From NCBI GenBank assembly GCA_945877125.1, contig CAMCQT010000018.1:1-52331 (forward strand): DNA of 52,331 bases. Direction: 5' to 3'. Made by a program: the position numbers and the translations under genes. The stretch comes from Candidatus Brevifilum fermentans. GTDB taxonomy: Bacteria > Chloroflexota > Anaerolineae > Anaerolineales > Villigracilaceae. Shown here piece after piece: positions 1-8,597 of this stretch. Every line of letters begins with the position of its first letter. Within the stretch, counting starts at the first letter, position 1. The notes beneath the pieces are model-generated. The model was not told the origin of the DNA, did no database searches, and worked only from the letters and a program-made list of their open reading frames with translations.

Positions 1-44
1 TTTTACTTTTTACCTTTTACCTTTCACCTTTTACCCGCACTTCA
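1..44. repeat. pyrimidine-rich short tandem repeat
   Basis: The first bases are built from near-repeats of TTTTACC/TTTCACC. This is a short low-complexity run just after the stop codon of the flavoprotein gene that follows on the minus strand. No stem-loop is visible. The window edge may cut a longer run. Confidence 0.4.
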
Positions 45-1202
45 TTACTTCAACTTTTCCTTCTTCCCAAAATCACGATACAAAGTCAGCGGAGCAAGGG
101 TCTCTTTGGCTTGCGCCGCGCCTTCACCGGTGATCCAGTGGCGCAGCAACACAGCCAGTCCGGGACCTAGCATGTAGCCTTGCCCACACATTCCCACCGC
201 GTTGAGGTAACCTTCCAGCCCGTTCACCTCGCCCACAATCGGAGCGCCGTCCGGGGTCATCGGGTACGAGCCGCGCCACGTGCGCCGCACTTTGATATTT
301 TGCAAACTGGGCATGATCTCCAGCATCCGCTTCGCCACCTGCGGCAGAAAGACCGATGTCTCGCGGTGATCAAAACCCACAATCGGCGGGTTGGGCGTGA
401 TGCAAAAAACGATCTGCCCCGTGTGATGTTGATAAAAATAATAATTAGCCGAATCATCCGTCGGGCGGATGTCCACCACCATCGGCTTGAGAAATGCCGC
501 CACAGGCTCCGTGATTCCGCCTTCGTGCGAGTCGGGATTGACGGGCACTTCCACGCCAGCTAGTTTGGCAACCTCCCTCCCCCACGGTCCCGCCGCATTG
601 ACCACCAGACCGGCGGTGTACGTCCCTTTGTCGGTGGAGGCTCCCGTCACGCGTCCATTCGTTCTTGAAATCTCGCGCACCGCTTCCTTGTAATGAAATT
701 CCGCGCCGCATAGTTTGGCTTGCTTTTCAAAAGCTAGCGCAGACAACATCGGCGAGGCACTCCCGTCGTCGGGTGAAAATGTACCGCCAATCAATCCGTC
801 AGGATTTAGCGCGGGAATAATTTCCAATAATTCTTTCTTGTCGTACCAATCAATATTGAGACCATATTGTTTTTGGATCACAAGCAGATCTTTGAGGATT
901 TTCTCCTCCTGCGGACGGTATGCCACAAAAGAATATCCGCCCCGCTGCCAGCCAATATCGTCACCGTATTTCTCATGCCAGGTGGAAAAGATTTCAAGGC
1001 TTTTCAAGCTGATGCCGATCTTCGCCGGGTCTGAATGTGTGGCGCGGATTCCGCCAATCGCTTCCTTGTTCGAGCCTTGTCCCACGCTTGCGAATTGTTC
1101 CAAAACCAAAACTTTTTGACCCGCGTCTGCCAGTTGCCACGCCAGCGGAGTCCCCACACTGCCCGCGCCGATGATGATGGTGTCATATGTATTTTTATCC
1201 AT
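45..1202 (-). CDS. FAD-dependent amine/amino-acid oxidoreductase (DAO family, beta-type subunit)
   Basis: A 385-aa flavoprotein of the D-amino-acid oxidase/sarcosine oxidase family, which oxidises secondary amines or amino acids to imines. Residues about 9-36 form the Rossmann FAD site (GAGSVGTPLAW, closing in VLVLEQ). The C-terminal MCGQGYMLGPGLA stretch is the usual second FAD contact of the family. There is no signal peptide, so it should be cytoplasmic or bound to a partner. It lies downstream of a 2Fe-2S/FAD/4Fe-4S protein on the same strand, the arrangement of two-subunit sarcosine, proline, octopine/nopaline and HCN-synthase type dehydrogenases. In those complexes this subunit holds the substrate site and the partner carries electrons away. 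The 131-bp gap to the partner is filled by a dispersed palindrome. The substrate cannot be read from the sequence; proline, sarcosine, glycine or opines are all possible. Confidence 0.85.
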   Translation of the reverse strand: MDKNTYDTIIIGAGSVGTPLAWQLADAGQKVLVLEQFASVGQGSNKEAIGGIRATHSDPAKIGISLKSLEIFSTWHEKYGDDIGWQRGGYSFVAYRPQEEKILKDLLVIQKQYGLNIDWYDKKELLEIIPALNPDGLIGGTFSPDDGSASPMLSALAFEKQAKLCGAEFHYKEAVREISRTNGRVTGASTDKGTYTAGLVVNAAGPWGREVAKLAGVEVPVNPDSHEGGITEPVAAFLKPMVVDIRPTDDSANYYFYQHHTGQIVFCITPNPPIVGFDHRETSVFLPQVAKRMLEIMPSLQNIKVRRTWRGSYPMTPDGAPIVGEVNGLEGYLNAVGMCGQGYMLGPGLAVLLRHWITGEGAAQAKETLAPLTLYRDFGKKEKLK

Positions 1203-1228
1203 GCGTTATCTCCAACTTCTATCATTGA

Positions 1229-1327
1229 TGTCATTGCGAGGACGCTCGTGCTCTTTGTCCGAAGCAATCTCTTTGCTATGTCCGAGATTGCCTCGCCGCA
1301 AAACCAAAAGCGCGGCTCGCAATGACA
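1229..1327. repeat. dispersed ~100-bp palindromic repeat, copy 1
   Basis: The ends TGTCATTGCGAG and CTCGCAATGACA are inverted copies of each other. Inside sit GAAGCAATCTC and GAGATTGCCTCG, forming a second inverted pair. The element lies between the two dehydrogenase subunit genes, so it would be transcribed as a long hairpin inside their operon. Related copies are at about 3631, 32233, 41964 and 46246. Confidence 0.85.
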
Positions 1328-1333
1328 TACGCG

Positions 1334-3424
1334 CTACTTTTCCACGCCAGCCAAAATACCAAACGGCACTTCGACAAACATCGGGCGGGCGACATTCTCG
1401 GTGATTTCAGTCATCGGCACGCCCAACTCGCGGAAGGCGCGTTTGATCAGGCTGCTGCAAGTCTTGCCGCCACAGGCTCCCATCCCAGCGCGTGTGATGG
1501 CTTTGATCTCATTCATGTCATGCACGCCGGTCTGGATGATGGCTTTGATCTCCGCCAGACTCACCCGCTCACAGCGGCAGACAATCAGGTCATCGGTCAG
1601 GCGCTCGACATATTGTTCCAACGGCGCGCTGACATCCTTCTTCTGGATTTCGATTCCCGCAATTTGATTTGCAATCTCTCGCGGCGCGCGGACTTTGACC
1701 AGCACCGTGCGGTCAGTCGTCTTGGCAATCCGTGTGCGGACAACTTCCACGCTGCCGAGCGCAACCCCGACGGTATTCAGCACGGTCACATGGTCGCCGA
1801 CGTGGATTGAACCTTTTTCGAATTCGTAGGGGATTGTCACCAGCGCGGTGTCAGACGGTTCCTTGCGGACATCCACCAGCGTGATCGCCAGTCCCGGGCA
1901 GATGGTGACGCACTTCTCGCAGGCGATACATTCCTTGCCGATCTGCTTTGCAATGTAATCAGGCACTTTGCGAATATCGGTTTCATCAATCACGATTGCG
2001 CCCTGCGCGCAAACAGAGGTACACGGGTTACATGGAATTTCCTGACTGCAATGCAAAACAGGATAAACCGCTTCATCATCATCGGGGATGGTTTCGTGGG
2101 TGATCTCACCGGGACGTGATTTGAGAATCTCCGAGGTGCGGAACCAATCCTGCGGAATCTCTGGCACGTCACAACCCAAAGCGCGGGCAATTTCCAAGCC
2201 TCGAATCTTGCCTGAGAACATGGCTGCCGAGGCTTCGGCAACTTCGTCCGCGTCACCCGCGGCAAACGCCGAAAGACCAAACTCCTGCGCCTTCTTGTAG
2301 AACTCATCCACCGGGTCGAGACCCACAGCCACCAGCAAAGTATCGCAGGCGAAAGTCTGCTCGCTGCCGGGGATCGGCTTCCAATCCTTGTCAATCGCGG
2401 CAATCGTCACCGACTCCACCGAGTCAGTTCCGTTGGCGCTGAGGACGGTGTGCGAGGTGTAAATCGGCACACCCATGCGAACCAATTTATCCTTGTGGAC
2501 TTTATATCCGCCGCACTCGGGTAGCGCTTCGACCAAACCCGCAACTTCGATGCCCGCTTGCAGGGCATGGTAGCCGGCGATCAATCCCACATTGCCACCG
2601 CCGATGATGAACAATCGCTCAGAACAGCGCACCAGATCACGGTTGACCAAAGTCTGGAATGCTCCCGCGCCGTACACACCGGGCAATGTGTTGCCCTTGA
2701 AAGTCAGCGATTTTTCGCGCGCGCCCGTGGCAACCAAAATGGTCTTCGGGTCGATGAGTACATAATCTTTTCCGTCGCGCACCACGCCCACTTTTTTATC
2801 GCTGAACACGGCAATGGCTGTGCTGTTGAGCCAGGTGGTCACCACTTCAATTTTCGCCACATCCTCCGCCAGTTTGGTGGCGATGTCAATTCCGCGTGTG
2901 CCGGCGTAGCAGGCGTTGATGGATCCAAAGAAGCGATGGGTTTGCAGAACCAGCTTCCCGCCGAGCCGCTGCTTGTCGTCCAGAACCAGAGTCTGGATTC
3001 CGCGCTGACCGAGTTCAATCGCCGCTGATAATCCGGCCGGGCCGCCGCCGATAATTAAGCAGTCCACCTGTAAATTTTCCGTCGCCTTGAATTCTTTGAC
3101 GGGCGGAGCATCGGGCAGTTTGGGCAAAGCCGTCACCGGCTCCACAGCCATGCCCGCTTTGACCAACGCCATGCAGGATTTGAGCGGAAGTCCATCCGCG
3201 ATCACCGTGCATTGGGCGCATTGACCGTTTGCACAAAAAATACCTTGCGGCGAACCATCTTTGGGGTGATAACCAAAAATACGAATGCCGTTTGCGAACA
3301 GCGCCGTGGCAATGGTCTCGCCTGCCTGCGCTTGCAGCGGCTGACCCTTCCATGTAAATTCGATTGTTTCTCGTGTGGGGATGGGAAGAATGGGGTGCGA
3401 ATCGATCCGATAGTTTTTTATCAT
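1334..3424 (-). CDS. multi-cofactor dehydrogenase subunit: 2Fe-2S, FAD/NAD, 4Fe-4S and BFD-type Fe-S domains
   Basis: A 696-aa electron-transfer subunit. Residues 20-100 are a ferredoxin-like 2Fe-2S domain with ligands C64, C69, C72 and C84. Residues about 120-145 hold the FAD Rossmann motif IIGGGPAGLSAA, and about 270-290 a second nucleotide motif IIGGGNVGLIAG. Around 455-505 are two clusters of four cysteines (CSQEIPCNPCTSVC and CIACEKCVTICP), typical of 2[4Fe-4S] ferredoxins. The C-terminal region (about 610-660) has a BFD-like site, CRCERVS followed by GMGACGGKTC. This order matches alpha subunits of sarcosine oxidase, HcnB, opine oxidase and archaeal/bacterial proline dehydrogenase complexes. 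The downstream DAO-type gene is its likely partner. The start has an AAGGAAG ribosome site 5-6 bases upstream. The extra 4Fe-4S domain suggests that electrons go to ferredoxin, a quinone or another carrier instead of oxygen; this is inferred. Confidence 0.87.
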   Translation of the reverse strand: MIKNYRIDSHPILPIPTRETIEFTWKGQPLQAQAGETIATALFANGIRIFGYHPKDGSPQGIFCANGQCAQCTVIADGLPLKSCMALVKAGMAVEPVTALPKLPDAPPVKEFKATENLQVDCLIIGGGPAGLSAAIELGQRGIQTLVLDDKQRLGGKLVLQTHRFFGSINACYAGTRGIDIATKLAEDVAKIEVVTTWLNSTAIAVFSDKKVGVVRDGKDYVLIDPKTILVATGAREKSLTFKGNTLPGVYGAGAFQTLVNRDLVRCSERLFIIGGGNVGLIAGYHALQAGIEVAGLVEALPECGGYKVHKDKLVRMGVPIYTSHTVLSANGTDSVESVTIAAIDKDWKPIPGSEQTFACDTLLVAVGLDPVDEFYKKAQEFGLSAFAAGDADEVAEASAAMFSGKIRGLEIARALGCDVPEIPQDWFRTSEILKSRPGEITHETIPDDDEAVYPVLHCSQEIPCNPCTSVCAQGAIVIDETDIRKVPDYIAKQIGKECIACEKCVTICPGLAITLVDVRKEPSDTALVTIPYEFEKGSIHVGDHVTVLNTVGVALGSVEVVRTRIAKTTDRTVLVKVRAPREIANQIAGIEIQKKDVSAPLEQYVERLTDDLIVCRCERVSLAEIKAIIQTGVHDMNEIKAITRAGMGACGGKTCSSLIKRAFRELGVPMTEITENVARPMFVEVPFGILAGVEK

Positions 3425-3430
3425 AAAACT

Positions 3431-3437
3431 TCCTTGG
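3431..3437 (-). promoter_or_regulatory. ribosome binding site of the multi-cofactor dehydrogenase gene
   Basis: On the minus strand AAGGAAG lies a few bases before the ATG at 3424. It supports that start over internal ATG codons. Confidence 0.6.
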
Positions 3438-3482
3438 ATTCAATTTGGATGTTGGAGATGCTTACATCAGTTCAAGCATAGC

Positions 3483-3518
3483 AAGACCCTGTCAGACAGG
3501 ATAGTGACGATTATCACA
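3483..3518. promoter_or_regulatory. two adjacent palindromes, candidate operator (CRP/FNR-like)
   Basis: The palindrome CCTGTCAGACAGG is at 3488-3500. Directly beside it, AGTGACGATTATCACA (3503-3518) reads on the minus strand as TGTGA-N6-TCACT, one base from the classical CRP half-site pair. Both lie 60-95 bases upstream of the dehydrogenase operon start, a reasonable operator position. The match is visible; binding by a CRP/FNR-family regulator is an inference, and no such gene is in the window. Confidence 0.35.
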
Positions 3519-3587
3519 ACTTGGACGTGTGCATTCATGGTTGATACATGATGGATTGGACTGACATAAAATAGGAATAACCTGAGT

Positions 3588-3751
3588 TTGCCGAGGCGTA
3601 ACTACTCAGCACCAGCCACACCCTCAATTATGTCGCTGCGAGGCGCTCTGGTTCTTAGCCGAAGCAGTCTCCTAATGACATGAGATTGCTTCGGCGGAAA
3701 GAGCAAATGCCCGCCTCGCAACGACATGGCTGAGCAGCTACGCCGAGGCAA
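3588..3751. repeat. dispersed palindromic repeat, copy 2, with outer inverted arms
   Basis: The core at about 3631-3725 matches the ~100-bp family (TGTCGCTGCGAGG ... CCTCGCAACGACA with GAAGCAGTCTC/GAGATTGCTTCGG inside). Here it is enclosed by extra inverted arms, TTGCCGAGGCGTAACTACT at the left and AGCAGCTACGCCGAGGCAA at the right, giving a 164-bp nested palindrome. The arm core GTAACTACTCAGC recurs beside the copy near 32190. Confidence 0.8.
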
Positions 3752-4014
3752 TCAATAAAAGATTTTGAAGGAACTTCTTCACCCAATTGGCATTATGAAA
3801 TTCCTGACTTTCAGAAAATCGTACAATTTTCATAGCATTGATTATCATTTCCAACTGTTTTATGGTAAAAATAGAAATCCAATTTAGAACTACAAATTCT
3901 CAAATCACCTTCTTTATTTAATCAATTAGCGAAAATAGAAATTCGCAGAATTAAATTTTTTTCAACAAATCAAAACAATTACAGCCTTCATATAAGTACA
4001 CAAGGAAAGCGGTC
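3752..4014. other. AT-rich intergenic leader before nfnA
   Basis: No gene is visible in this AT-rich stretch. A weak promoter candidate for nfnA is TTGATT (3838-3843), a 17-base spacer and TATGGT (3861-3866). AAGGA at about 4003 with an 8-base spacing supports the ATG at 4015. Confidence 0.35.
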
Positions 4015-4893
4015 ATGTATAAAATTTTACGCAAGGAAGTCTTTAGCGAAACCGTCAAACTCATGGTTCTCGAAGCCCCCCTCGTGGCGCACAAAGCCAA
4101 ACCCGGACAATTCGTCATCGTCCGCATCGACGAAACCGGCGAGCGCATCCCTCTCACAATTGCCGATTTTGATGCAGTTGCTGGCACAGTCACCATCATT
4201 TTCCAGGAAGTCGGCAAATCCACCATGCAAATGGGGCTGCTTGAAGAAGGCGACTTCTTTGAAAACGTCGTCGGTCCGCTTGGGCATCCAACCGAAATCA
4301 AAAATTACGGCAAAGTGATCGTCGTGGCAGGCGGTGTGGGCATTGCGCCCATCTTCCCCATCGCGCGCGCCCTGAAACAAGCCGGCAACCACGTCACCGC
4401 CATTGTCGGCGCACGTTCCCACTCTTTATTATTTTGGGAAGATCGCATGCGCGCCGCATCCGACGAACTCATCATCTGCACCGACGACGGCTCCTACGGA
4501 CGCAAATCGCTCGTCACCGAACCCCTCAGGGAAATCCTCGAACAAAATAAAGACATCGCACAGGTCTGGGCTATCGGACCCTCGATCATGATGAAATTCG
4601 CATCCGCAACGACCAAACCTTTCAACGTCCCCACCCTCGTCAGCTTAAACACCATCATGGTGGATGGAACCGGCATGTGCGGCGGCTGTCGCGTGGTGAT
4701 GGATAACGGGCCGAAATTTGTCTGCGTCGACGGACCGGAATTCGACGGTCATCACGTAGACTGGGAGCTGCTTCTGGCTCGATTGAAATTTTTCCAGTCT
4801 GAGGAAAAACAGGCAATCGAACATTGGAAGGAACACCAGTGTAAAACAGAGGCGATGCTCGACGCTCAAACAAAGGCAGCTCAACATGGCTAA
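4015..4893 (+). CDS. nfnA: NfnA/SudB-type FAD/NAD(P)-binding oxidoreductase subunit
   Basis: A 292-aa protein of the ferredoxin-NADP reductase fold, like dihydroorotate dehydrogenase electron-transfer subunits. The N-terminal half is a flavin-binding beta barrel (RIPLTIADF near residue 45). Then comes the nucleotide domain opening with VVAGGVGIAPIFPIARAL. The C-terminal 2Fe-2S region has GTGMCGGCRV and a later FVCVDGPEFDGHHVDW, as in NfnA and sulfide dehydrogenase SudB. Its 3' end overlaps the next gene by 8 bp, so translation is coupled. Together they match NfnAB, a cytoplasmic transhydrogenase that couples NADH- and ferredoxin-dependent NADP reduction by flavin-based bifurcation. The alternative name is sulfide dehydrogenase/ferredoxin-NADP reductase alpha subunit; sequence alone does not separate these uses. 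Confidence 0.85.
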   Translation: MYKILRKEVFSETVKLMVLEAPLVAHKAKPGQFVIVRIDETGERIPLTIADFDAVAGTVTIIFQEVGKSTMQMGLLEEGDFFENVVGPLGHPTEIKNYGKVIVVAGGVGIAPIFPIARALKQAGNHVTAIVGARSHSLLFWEDRMRAASDELIICTDDGSYGRKSLVTEPLREILEQNKDIAQVWAIGPSIMMKFASATTKPFNVPTLVSLNTIMVDGTGMCGGCRVVMDNGPKFVCVDGPEFDGHHVDWELLLARLKFFQSEEKQAIEHWKEHQCKTEAMLDAQTKAAQHG

Positions 4894-6283
4894 GAAAATC
4901 GTCCCCTGCAAAGTACCCATGACCGAACAGCCGGCCAGCGAGCGCATTCATAATTATCAAGAAGTGCCTCACGGCTACACAGACGAACAAGCCATGGAAG
5001 AGGCGCTCCGCTGTCTGCAATGCGCAAAACCAACATGCATGGACGGCTGCCCCGTCAACGTGGATATCCCCGGCTTTCTGGCGCTCACTGCCTACGGCGA
5101 CTTCCGCGGCGCAATTGATCTAATCAAAAAAACCAACTCCCTGCCCGCCGTCACCGGCCGCGTCTGCCCGCAGGAAGTGCAATGCGAAGGCGTGTGCGTG
5201 CTGAACAAGAAATTTGAACCGGTCGGCATTGGTCGGCTGGAACGCTTCGTAGCCGATTGGGAAGGAAGACAGGGCATGTCCGTACTATCAGATACGCCGC
5301 GCCCAACCGACAAAAAAGTGGCAGTCGTGGGTTCCGGTCCCGCCGGGCTGACCGCCGCCGCCGATTTGGCACGCATGGGCTATCAAGTGGAAGTTTTTGA
5401 AGCCCTGCACGAACCAGGCGGTGTACTCGTTTACGGCATCCCTGAGTTCCGCCTGCCGAAAGATATTGTCAAACGCGAAGTGGATTACGTCCGCAGTTTG
5501 GGCGTGCAAATCCACATGGATTTCATCGTGGGCAGTGTTGCCACATTGGATGAATTGCTGGAAAAATATGACGCCATTTTATTGGGAACCGGCGCCGGCT
5601 TGCCTTGGTTCATGGATCTCCCCGGCGAAAATTTGGGTGGGGTTTATTCGTCAAATGAATATCTAACCCGCGTCAACTTGATGAAAGCCTACCGCTACCC
5701 CGAATACGATACCCCGGTCTCACGCGGCAACCGTGTGCTGACCATCGGCGGCGGAAACACAGCCATGGACGCGGCGCGTACCGCCCTGCGGCTGGGTGCA
5801 AAAGAATCGATCATTGTCTACCGCCGTTCGCGCGCAGAACTCCCCGCACGCGCCGAGGAAGTCCACCATGCCGAAGAAGAAGGCGTGCAGTTCAACTTGC
5901 TGACCACGCCGGTGGCATTCCACGGCAAGGATGGGCGTGTCACTTCTTTGGAATGTATCAAGAATGAACTTGGCGAACCCGATGCCTCCGGTCGCCGCAA
6001 GCCGGTGCCGATTGAGGGTTCCAACTTCTTCATCGAAGCTGACGTGATGATCATCGCGATTGGTCAAAGCCCCAGCCCACTCATTGCCAACACCACGCCG
6101 GAACTAAAAACGATGAAGAACGGCACGGTGGCGGCTGACATGAATACAATGAAGACCTCTAAAAAAGGCGTATTTGCGGCTGGCGATATCATCACCGGCG
6201 GAGCAACCGTCATCCTCGCCATGGGGCAAGCCAAGATTGCGGCCAAAACCATTGACGAATATTTGAAAACTGGCGTCTGGTAA
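4886..6283 (+). CDS. nfnB: NfnB/SudA-type NADPH-dependent oxidoreductase (GltD-like)
   Basis: A 465-aa protein of the glutamate synthase small-chain family. Near the N-terminus CLQCAKPTCMDGCP and VCPQEVQCEGVC provide ligands for two 4Fe-4S clusters. The FAD motif VVGSGPAGLTAAADLARMG is at about residues 146-164, the NADPH motif TIGGGNTAMDAARTAL at about 290, and the C-terminal FAD motif FAAGDIITGGATVILAMGQAK at about 430. Length and motif order are those of NfnB, SudA and GltD. No large glutamate synthase subunit is adjacent, while an NfnA-type gene overlaps its start by 8 bp, so NfnB is the better reading than GltD. In NfnB the deeply buried FAD is the bifurcation site. A strong terminator follows within 15 bases, so nfnAB is a two-gene operon. 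Confidence 0.85.
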   Translation: MAKKIVPCKVPMTEQPASERIHNYQEVPHGYTDEQAMEEALRCLQCAKPTCMDGCPVNVDIPGFLALTAYGDFRGAIDLIKKTNSLPAVTGRVCPQEVQCEGVCVLNKKFEPVGIGRLERFVADWEGRQGMSVLSDTPRPTDKKVAVVGSGPAGLTAAADLARMGYQVEVFEALHEPGGVLVYGIPEFRLPKDIVKREVDYVRSLGVQIHMDFIVGSVATLDELLEKYDAILLGTGAGLPWFMDLPGENLGGVYSSNEYLTRVNLMKAYRYPEYDTPVSRGNRVLTIGGGNTAMDAARTALRLGAKESIIVYRRSRAELPARAEEVHHAEEEGVQFNLLTTPVAFHGKDGRVTSLECIKNELGEPDASGRRKPVPIEGSNFFIEADVMIIAIGQSPSPLIANTTPELKTMKNGTVAADMNTMKTSKKGVFAAGDIITGGATVILAMGQAKIAAKTIDEYLKTGVW

Positions 6284-6297
6284 AAAATATCTGAAAC

Positions 6298-6334
6298 AAA
6301 AAAGCTGTGACCGTTGTGGTCACAGCTTTTTTGT
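6298..6334 (+). terminator. intrinsic terminator after nfnB
   Basis: AAAAAGCTGTGACC and GGTCACAGCTTTTTT form a perfect stem with a 5-base loop, followed by a T-rich tail. The A-run on the left means it can also act on the convergent cytochrome gene from the minus strand. Confidence 0.9.
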
Positions 6335-6366
6335 TTTGGTGTCCGAAAGCTCTGCTTTCGAAAAAT

Positions 6367-6843
6367 TTAATTATTCAGCGCGCCTGCGTCGATCCAATCA
6401 CTGATGATCTGGATTTGTTCAGCGGTTAACTTGGGTCCACGCTTGGGCATCTCACCCTCGACCACTTGCTGAACAAGAAAACTTTCGGCAGAATTGCCCG
6501 CGACAATCACAACGCCATCGAAGGAACCTGCCATCAAGCTTTCGTAAGTCTGCAAGTCGAGTCCGGCTTTTGTCTGTTTACCGCCATGACATTCATTGCA
6601 GCTACTTGCGAAAATGGGCGAAATATCGTTTGCAAAACTAATGCCTGAGGCAGGGGCTTCTGTTGCAGCTTCAGTTGCTTCTGATCCAGGGGCAGGCGCA
6701 CCTGTATCTGTGGCAATGCTTGCTTCTGTGGAAACTGCCTGGGTTGGCACAACAGGCTCGGGCTGAGTCTGAGTCGGTTGTCCACTACAAGCGGCGATGA
6801 TGAGAGTTAATAAAGTCAGGCTGAAGATCAGTTTTTTTTTCAT
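6367..6843 (-). CDS. c-type cytochrome lipoprotein (planctomycete-type cytochrome C domain)
   Basis: A 158-aa exported protein. Residues 1-19 form a lipoprotein signal (MKKK, a hydrophobic core, then IAAC with C19 as the lipidated residue). Residues 20-68 are a Pro/Thr/Ala/Glu-rich linker. The rest is a cytochrome c domain with one haem-binding motif, C82-N-E-C85-H86; the Met in GEMPKRGPKL is a plausible axial ligand. Haem is attached outside the membrane, so the protein should be anchored at the cell surface and carry electrons there. It is convergent with nfnB and has no operon partner. The start has AAGGATG upstream on the minus strand. Its redox partner is not indicated; this domain also occurs in proteins with unproven electron-transfer roles. 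Confidence 0.8.
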   Translation of the reverse strand: MKKKLIFSLTLLTLIIAACSGQPTQTQPEPVVPTQAVSTEASIATDTGAPAPGSEATEAATEAPASGISFANDISPIFASSCNECHGGKQTKAGLDLQTYESLMAGSFDGVVIVAGNSAESFLVQQVVEGEMPKRGPKLTAEQIQIISDWIDAGALNN

Positions 6844-6973
6844 TTGACATCCTTTTTAATTTATAAAGTGTTTTTGACAGTAATTTGTCTTCAAGCAATT
6901 TTGATGTGGGCATTATATATTTTCTTACCTGTGTAATTTTTCATAAAAGATAGAAAGTATCAACAAGGTAAGG

Positions 6974-6979
6974 TATAAT
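6974..6979 (+). promoter_or_regulatory. -10 element of the 7026-9037 gene pair
   Basis: TATAAT preceded by GG lies 46 bases before the ATG at 7026. No good -35 is present. A small palindrome, ACGCTTAAAGCGT, follows in the leader at about 6992-7004. Confidence 0.45.
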
Positions 6980-7025
6980 TATTAATAAACCACGCTTAAA
7001 GCGTAAATTCATTTCAAGGCTGAGT

Positions 7026-8597
7026 ATGTCAGGCGCATTATTACTTCCCAACGAATATTGGTTATCTCTTCAGGTCACTCCACAAGACGTCGAAAATTTA
7101 CACACTTTTCTTTTTGAGCGTGAGACGCCGCTTGCTGTGCGCGATCTTTGTGCTGAATTTATTGAAGCACGTATCAAAATGGAACGCAGTGCCGCAGAGA
7201 AAAAGCAAAAATCTGGCGGAAAGAACTTTCTTCCGAAAGAGAAATATCAAGTCGGCGACGAACTTGTTTTTCCCGCATTGGAATGGCAGCAAGGCACAGT
7301 CAAAGACCTGCGAGCTGGTGTTAATCCAGCCATAAGCAATTTTGACGTGATCACAGTTGCAATGGATGATCGTTCTGAGCGCATGTTTGCTTCGAATCTT
7401 GAAACACACTTTTTGAACGAAGCCCCGCTCCCCGTACCTGAACGTGACGAGATGAACCCCGCTTTAATCTTAAATGAGCATGGCGCGCTGATCGAAAAGA
7501 AGCTTGAAGCCGCTTTTGCATTGGATGACGGACTTGTCAAAATTGCAGGACGCTGGTTTCCGAGTGCATTGTTAATTGACATTGGTCAGGGGCAACTAAA
7601 TCTTGCCGAGGCTGTTTTGGATATGTCTGGTGGTGACCCGCTTACCACCGACGTATTAATAAAAGAAATTGAATTACCTTCCGGTATTAATTCCAGGTTG
7701 GCTGAATTTTCTGTGAATTATGCTCTGCAATGTGACGAACGCTTTGACGAGGTCGGTCCTGCGGGGCAAATACTGTGGTGTTTGCATCGCCTTGAGCCTG
7801 ATCTTGTGAGAGAAACACCGTTGCCATTGCGTTACACAGAAATTGAACACGATCGTGAAAACCTAAATCCGGCGATGTTAAATCTTGAATCTCAATTGGA
7901 TGACGAATTGACTCCATCCACCGAAAACGATTCTCGCCAGGATATTTCATCCATCACCCTATCTTTGATCTATCCCCATTTGCGCGCAGGGACACTGCCC
8001 ATGTCTGCCAGGGCGCGCAAGTTGTTCCCCACTGCTTATGAGTCATCACGTGTGCGTTTTACTCTTATAGACGGCAAAACCAAACAGCGTATTCCGGCGT
8101 GGGCTGTACTTGCAAATGGATATGTGTTCGGTTTGCGCGAATGGTACAAATCACATCAATTAATCCCAGGTTCGCTCGTGCAGATTCGGCGCGGCGAGAA
8201 CCCTGGAGAGGTGATCGTGGAAGTAAAGAGTCAGCGATCATCGAAAGATTGGGTGCGTACCGTATTGGTCGGTAAAGACGGCGGTTTTGTCTTTGCAATG
8301 TTAAAACAGCCTATTAGCGCAGAATTCAATGAGCGCATGGCAATTCATGTGCCGGATTTCAAATCACTGGATCCTGTTTGGGGAAAGAAGCGTTCTTTCG
8401 ATGAACTCGTGCTATTGGTGATGCGTGAATTGACAAAATCAAATCCGCAGGGTCATGTGCATGCGCAGGAATTGTACGCAGCAGTAAATCTTGTGCGTCG
8501 CGTGCCACCCGCACCGCTTTTCGCCTTGCTGGCAACCAGCCCTGCCTTTAAGCACGTGGGGGACCTGCACTTCCGACTTAATGAGGAGACTGCATGA
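7026..8597 (+). CDS. uncharacterised 523-aa protein
   Basis: I do not recognise this family. The protein is soluble, acidic, and has no signal peptide or membrane segment. Residues about 10-50 are helical (start of a possible HTH-like region, RETPLAVRDLCAEFIEAR). About 70-125 looks like a small beta domain (YQVGDELVFPALEWQQGTVKDLR). Residues about 300-440 form a beta-rich region around RIPAWAVLANGYVFGLREWY and GSLVQIRRGENPGEVIVEV. The last 60 residues (SFDELVLLVMRELTKSNPQGHVHAQELYAAV) look like a winged-helix end. This layout suggests nucleic-acid or chromatin-like binding, but that is inference. A TATAAT box is 46 bases upstream. The stop overlaps the start of the next gene by 4 bp (ATGA), so the two are translated together. 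Confidence 0.75.
   Translation: MSGALLLPNEYWLSLQVTPQDVENLHTFLFERETPLAVRDLCAEFIEARIKMERSAAEKKQKSGGKNFLPKEKYQVGDELVFPALEWQQGTVKDLRAGVNPAISNFDVITVAMDDRSERMFASNLETHFLNEAPLPVPERDEMNPALILNEHGALIEKKLEAAFALDDGLVKIAGRWFPSALLIDIGQGQLNLAEAVLDMSGGDPLTTDVLIKEIELPSGINSRLAEFSVNYALQCDERFDEVGPAGQILWCLHRLEPDLVRETPLPLRYTEIEHDRENLNPAMLNLESQLDDELTPSTENDSRQDISSITLSLIYPHLRAGTLPMSARARKLFPTAYESSRVRFTLIDGKTKQRIPAWAVLANGYVFGLREWYKSHQLIPGSLVQIRRGENPGEVIVEVKSQRSSKDWVRTVLVGKDGGFVFAMLKQPISAEFNERMAIHVPDFKSLDPVWGKKRSFDELVLLVMRELTKSNPQGHVHAQELYAAVNLVRRVPPAPLFALLATSPAFKHVGDLHFRLNEETA

Noticed and set aside
180-563. Plus-strand frames opposite the flavoprotein gene
   Set aside because: They have no ribosome sites or recognisable domains and are shadows of the well-supported minus-strand gene.
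4886-6283. Glutamate synthase small subunit (GltD)
   Set aside because: No large subunit is nearby, while an NfnA/SudB-type gene overlaps its start. NfnB/SudA explains the pair better.
6912-6917. TATAAT on the minus strand as promoter of the cytochrome lipoprotein gene
   Set aside because: The -10 is good but no -35 or TG extension exists, and the region is generally AT-rich, so chance is likely.
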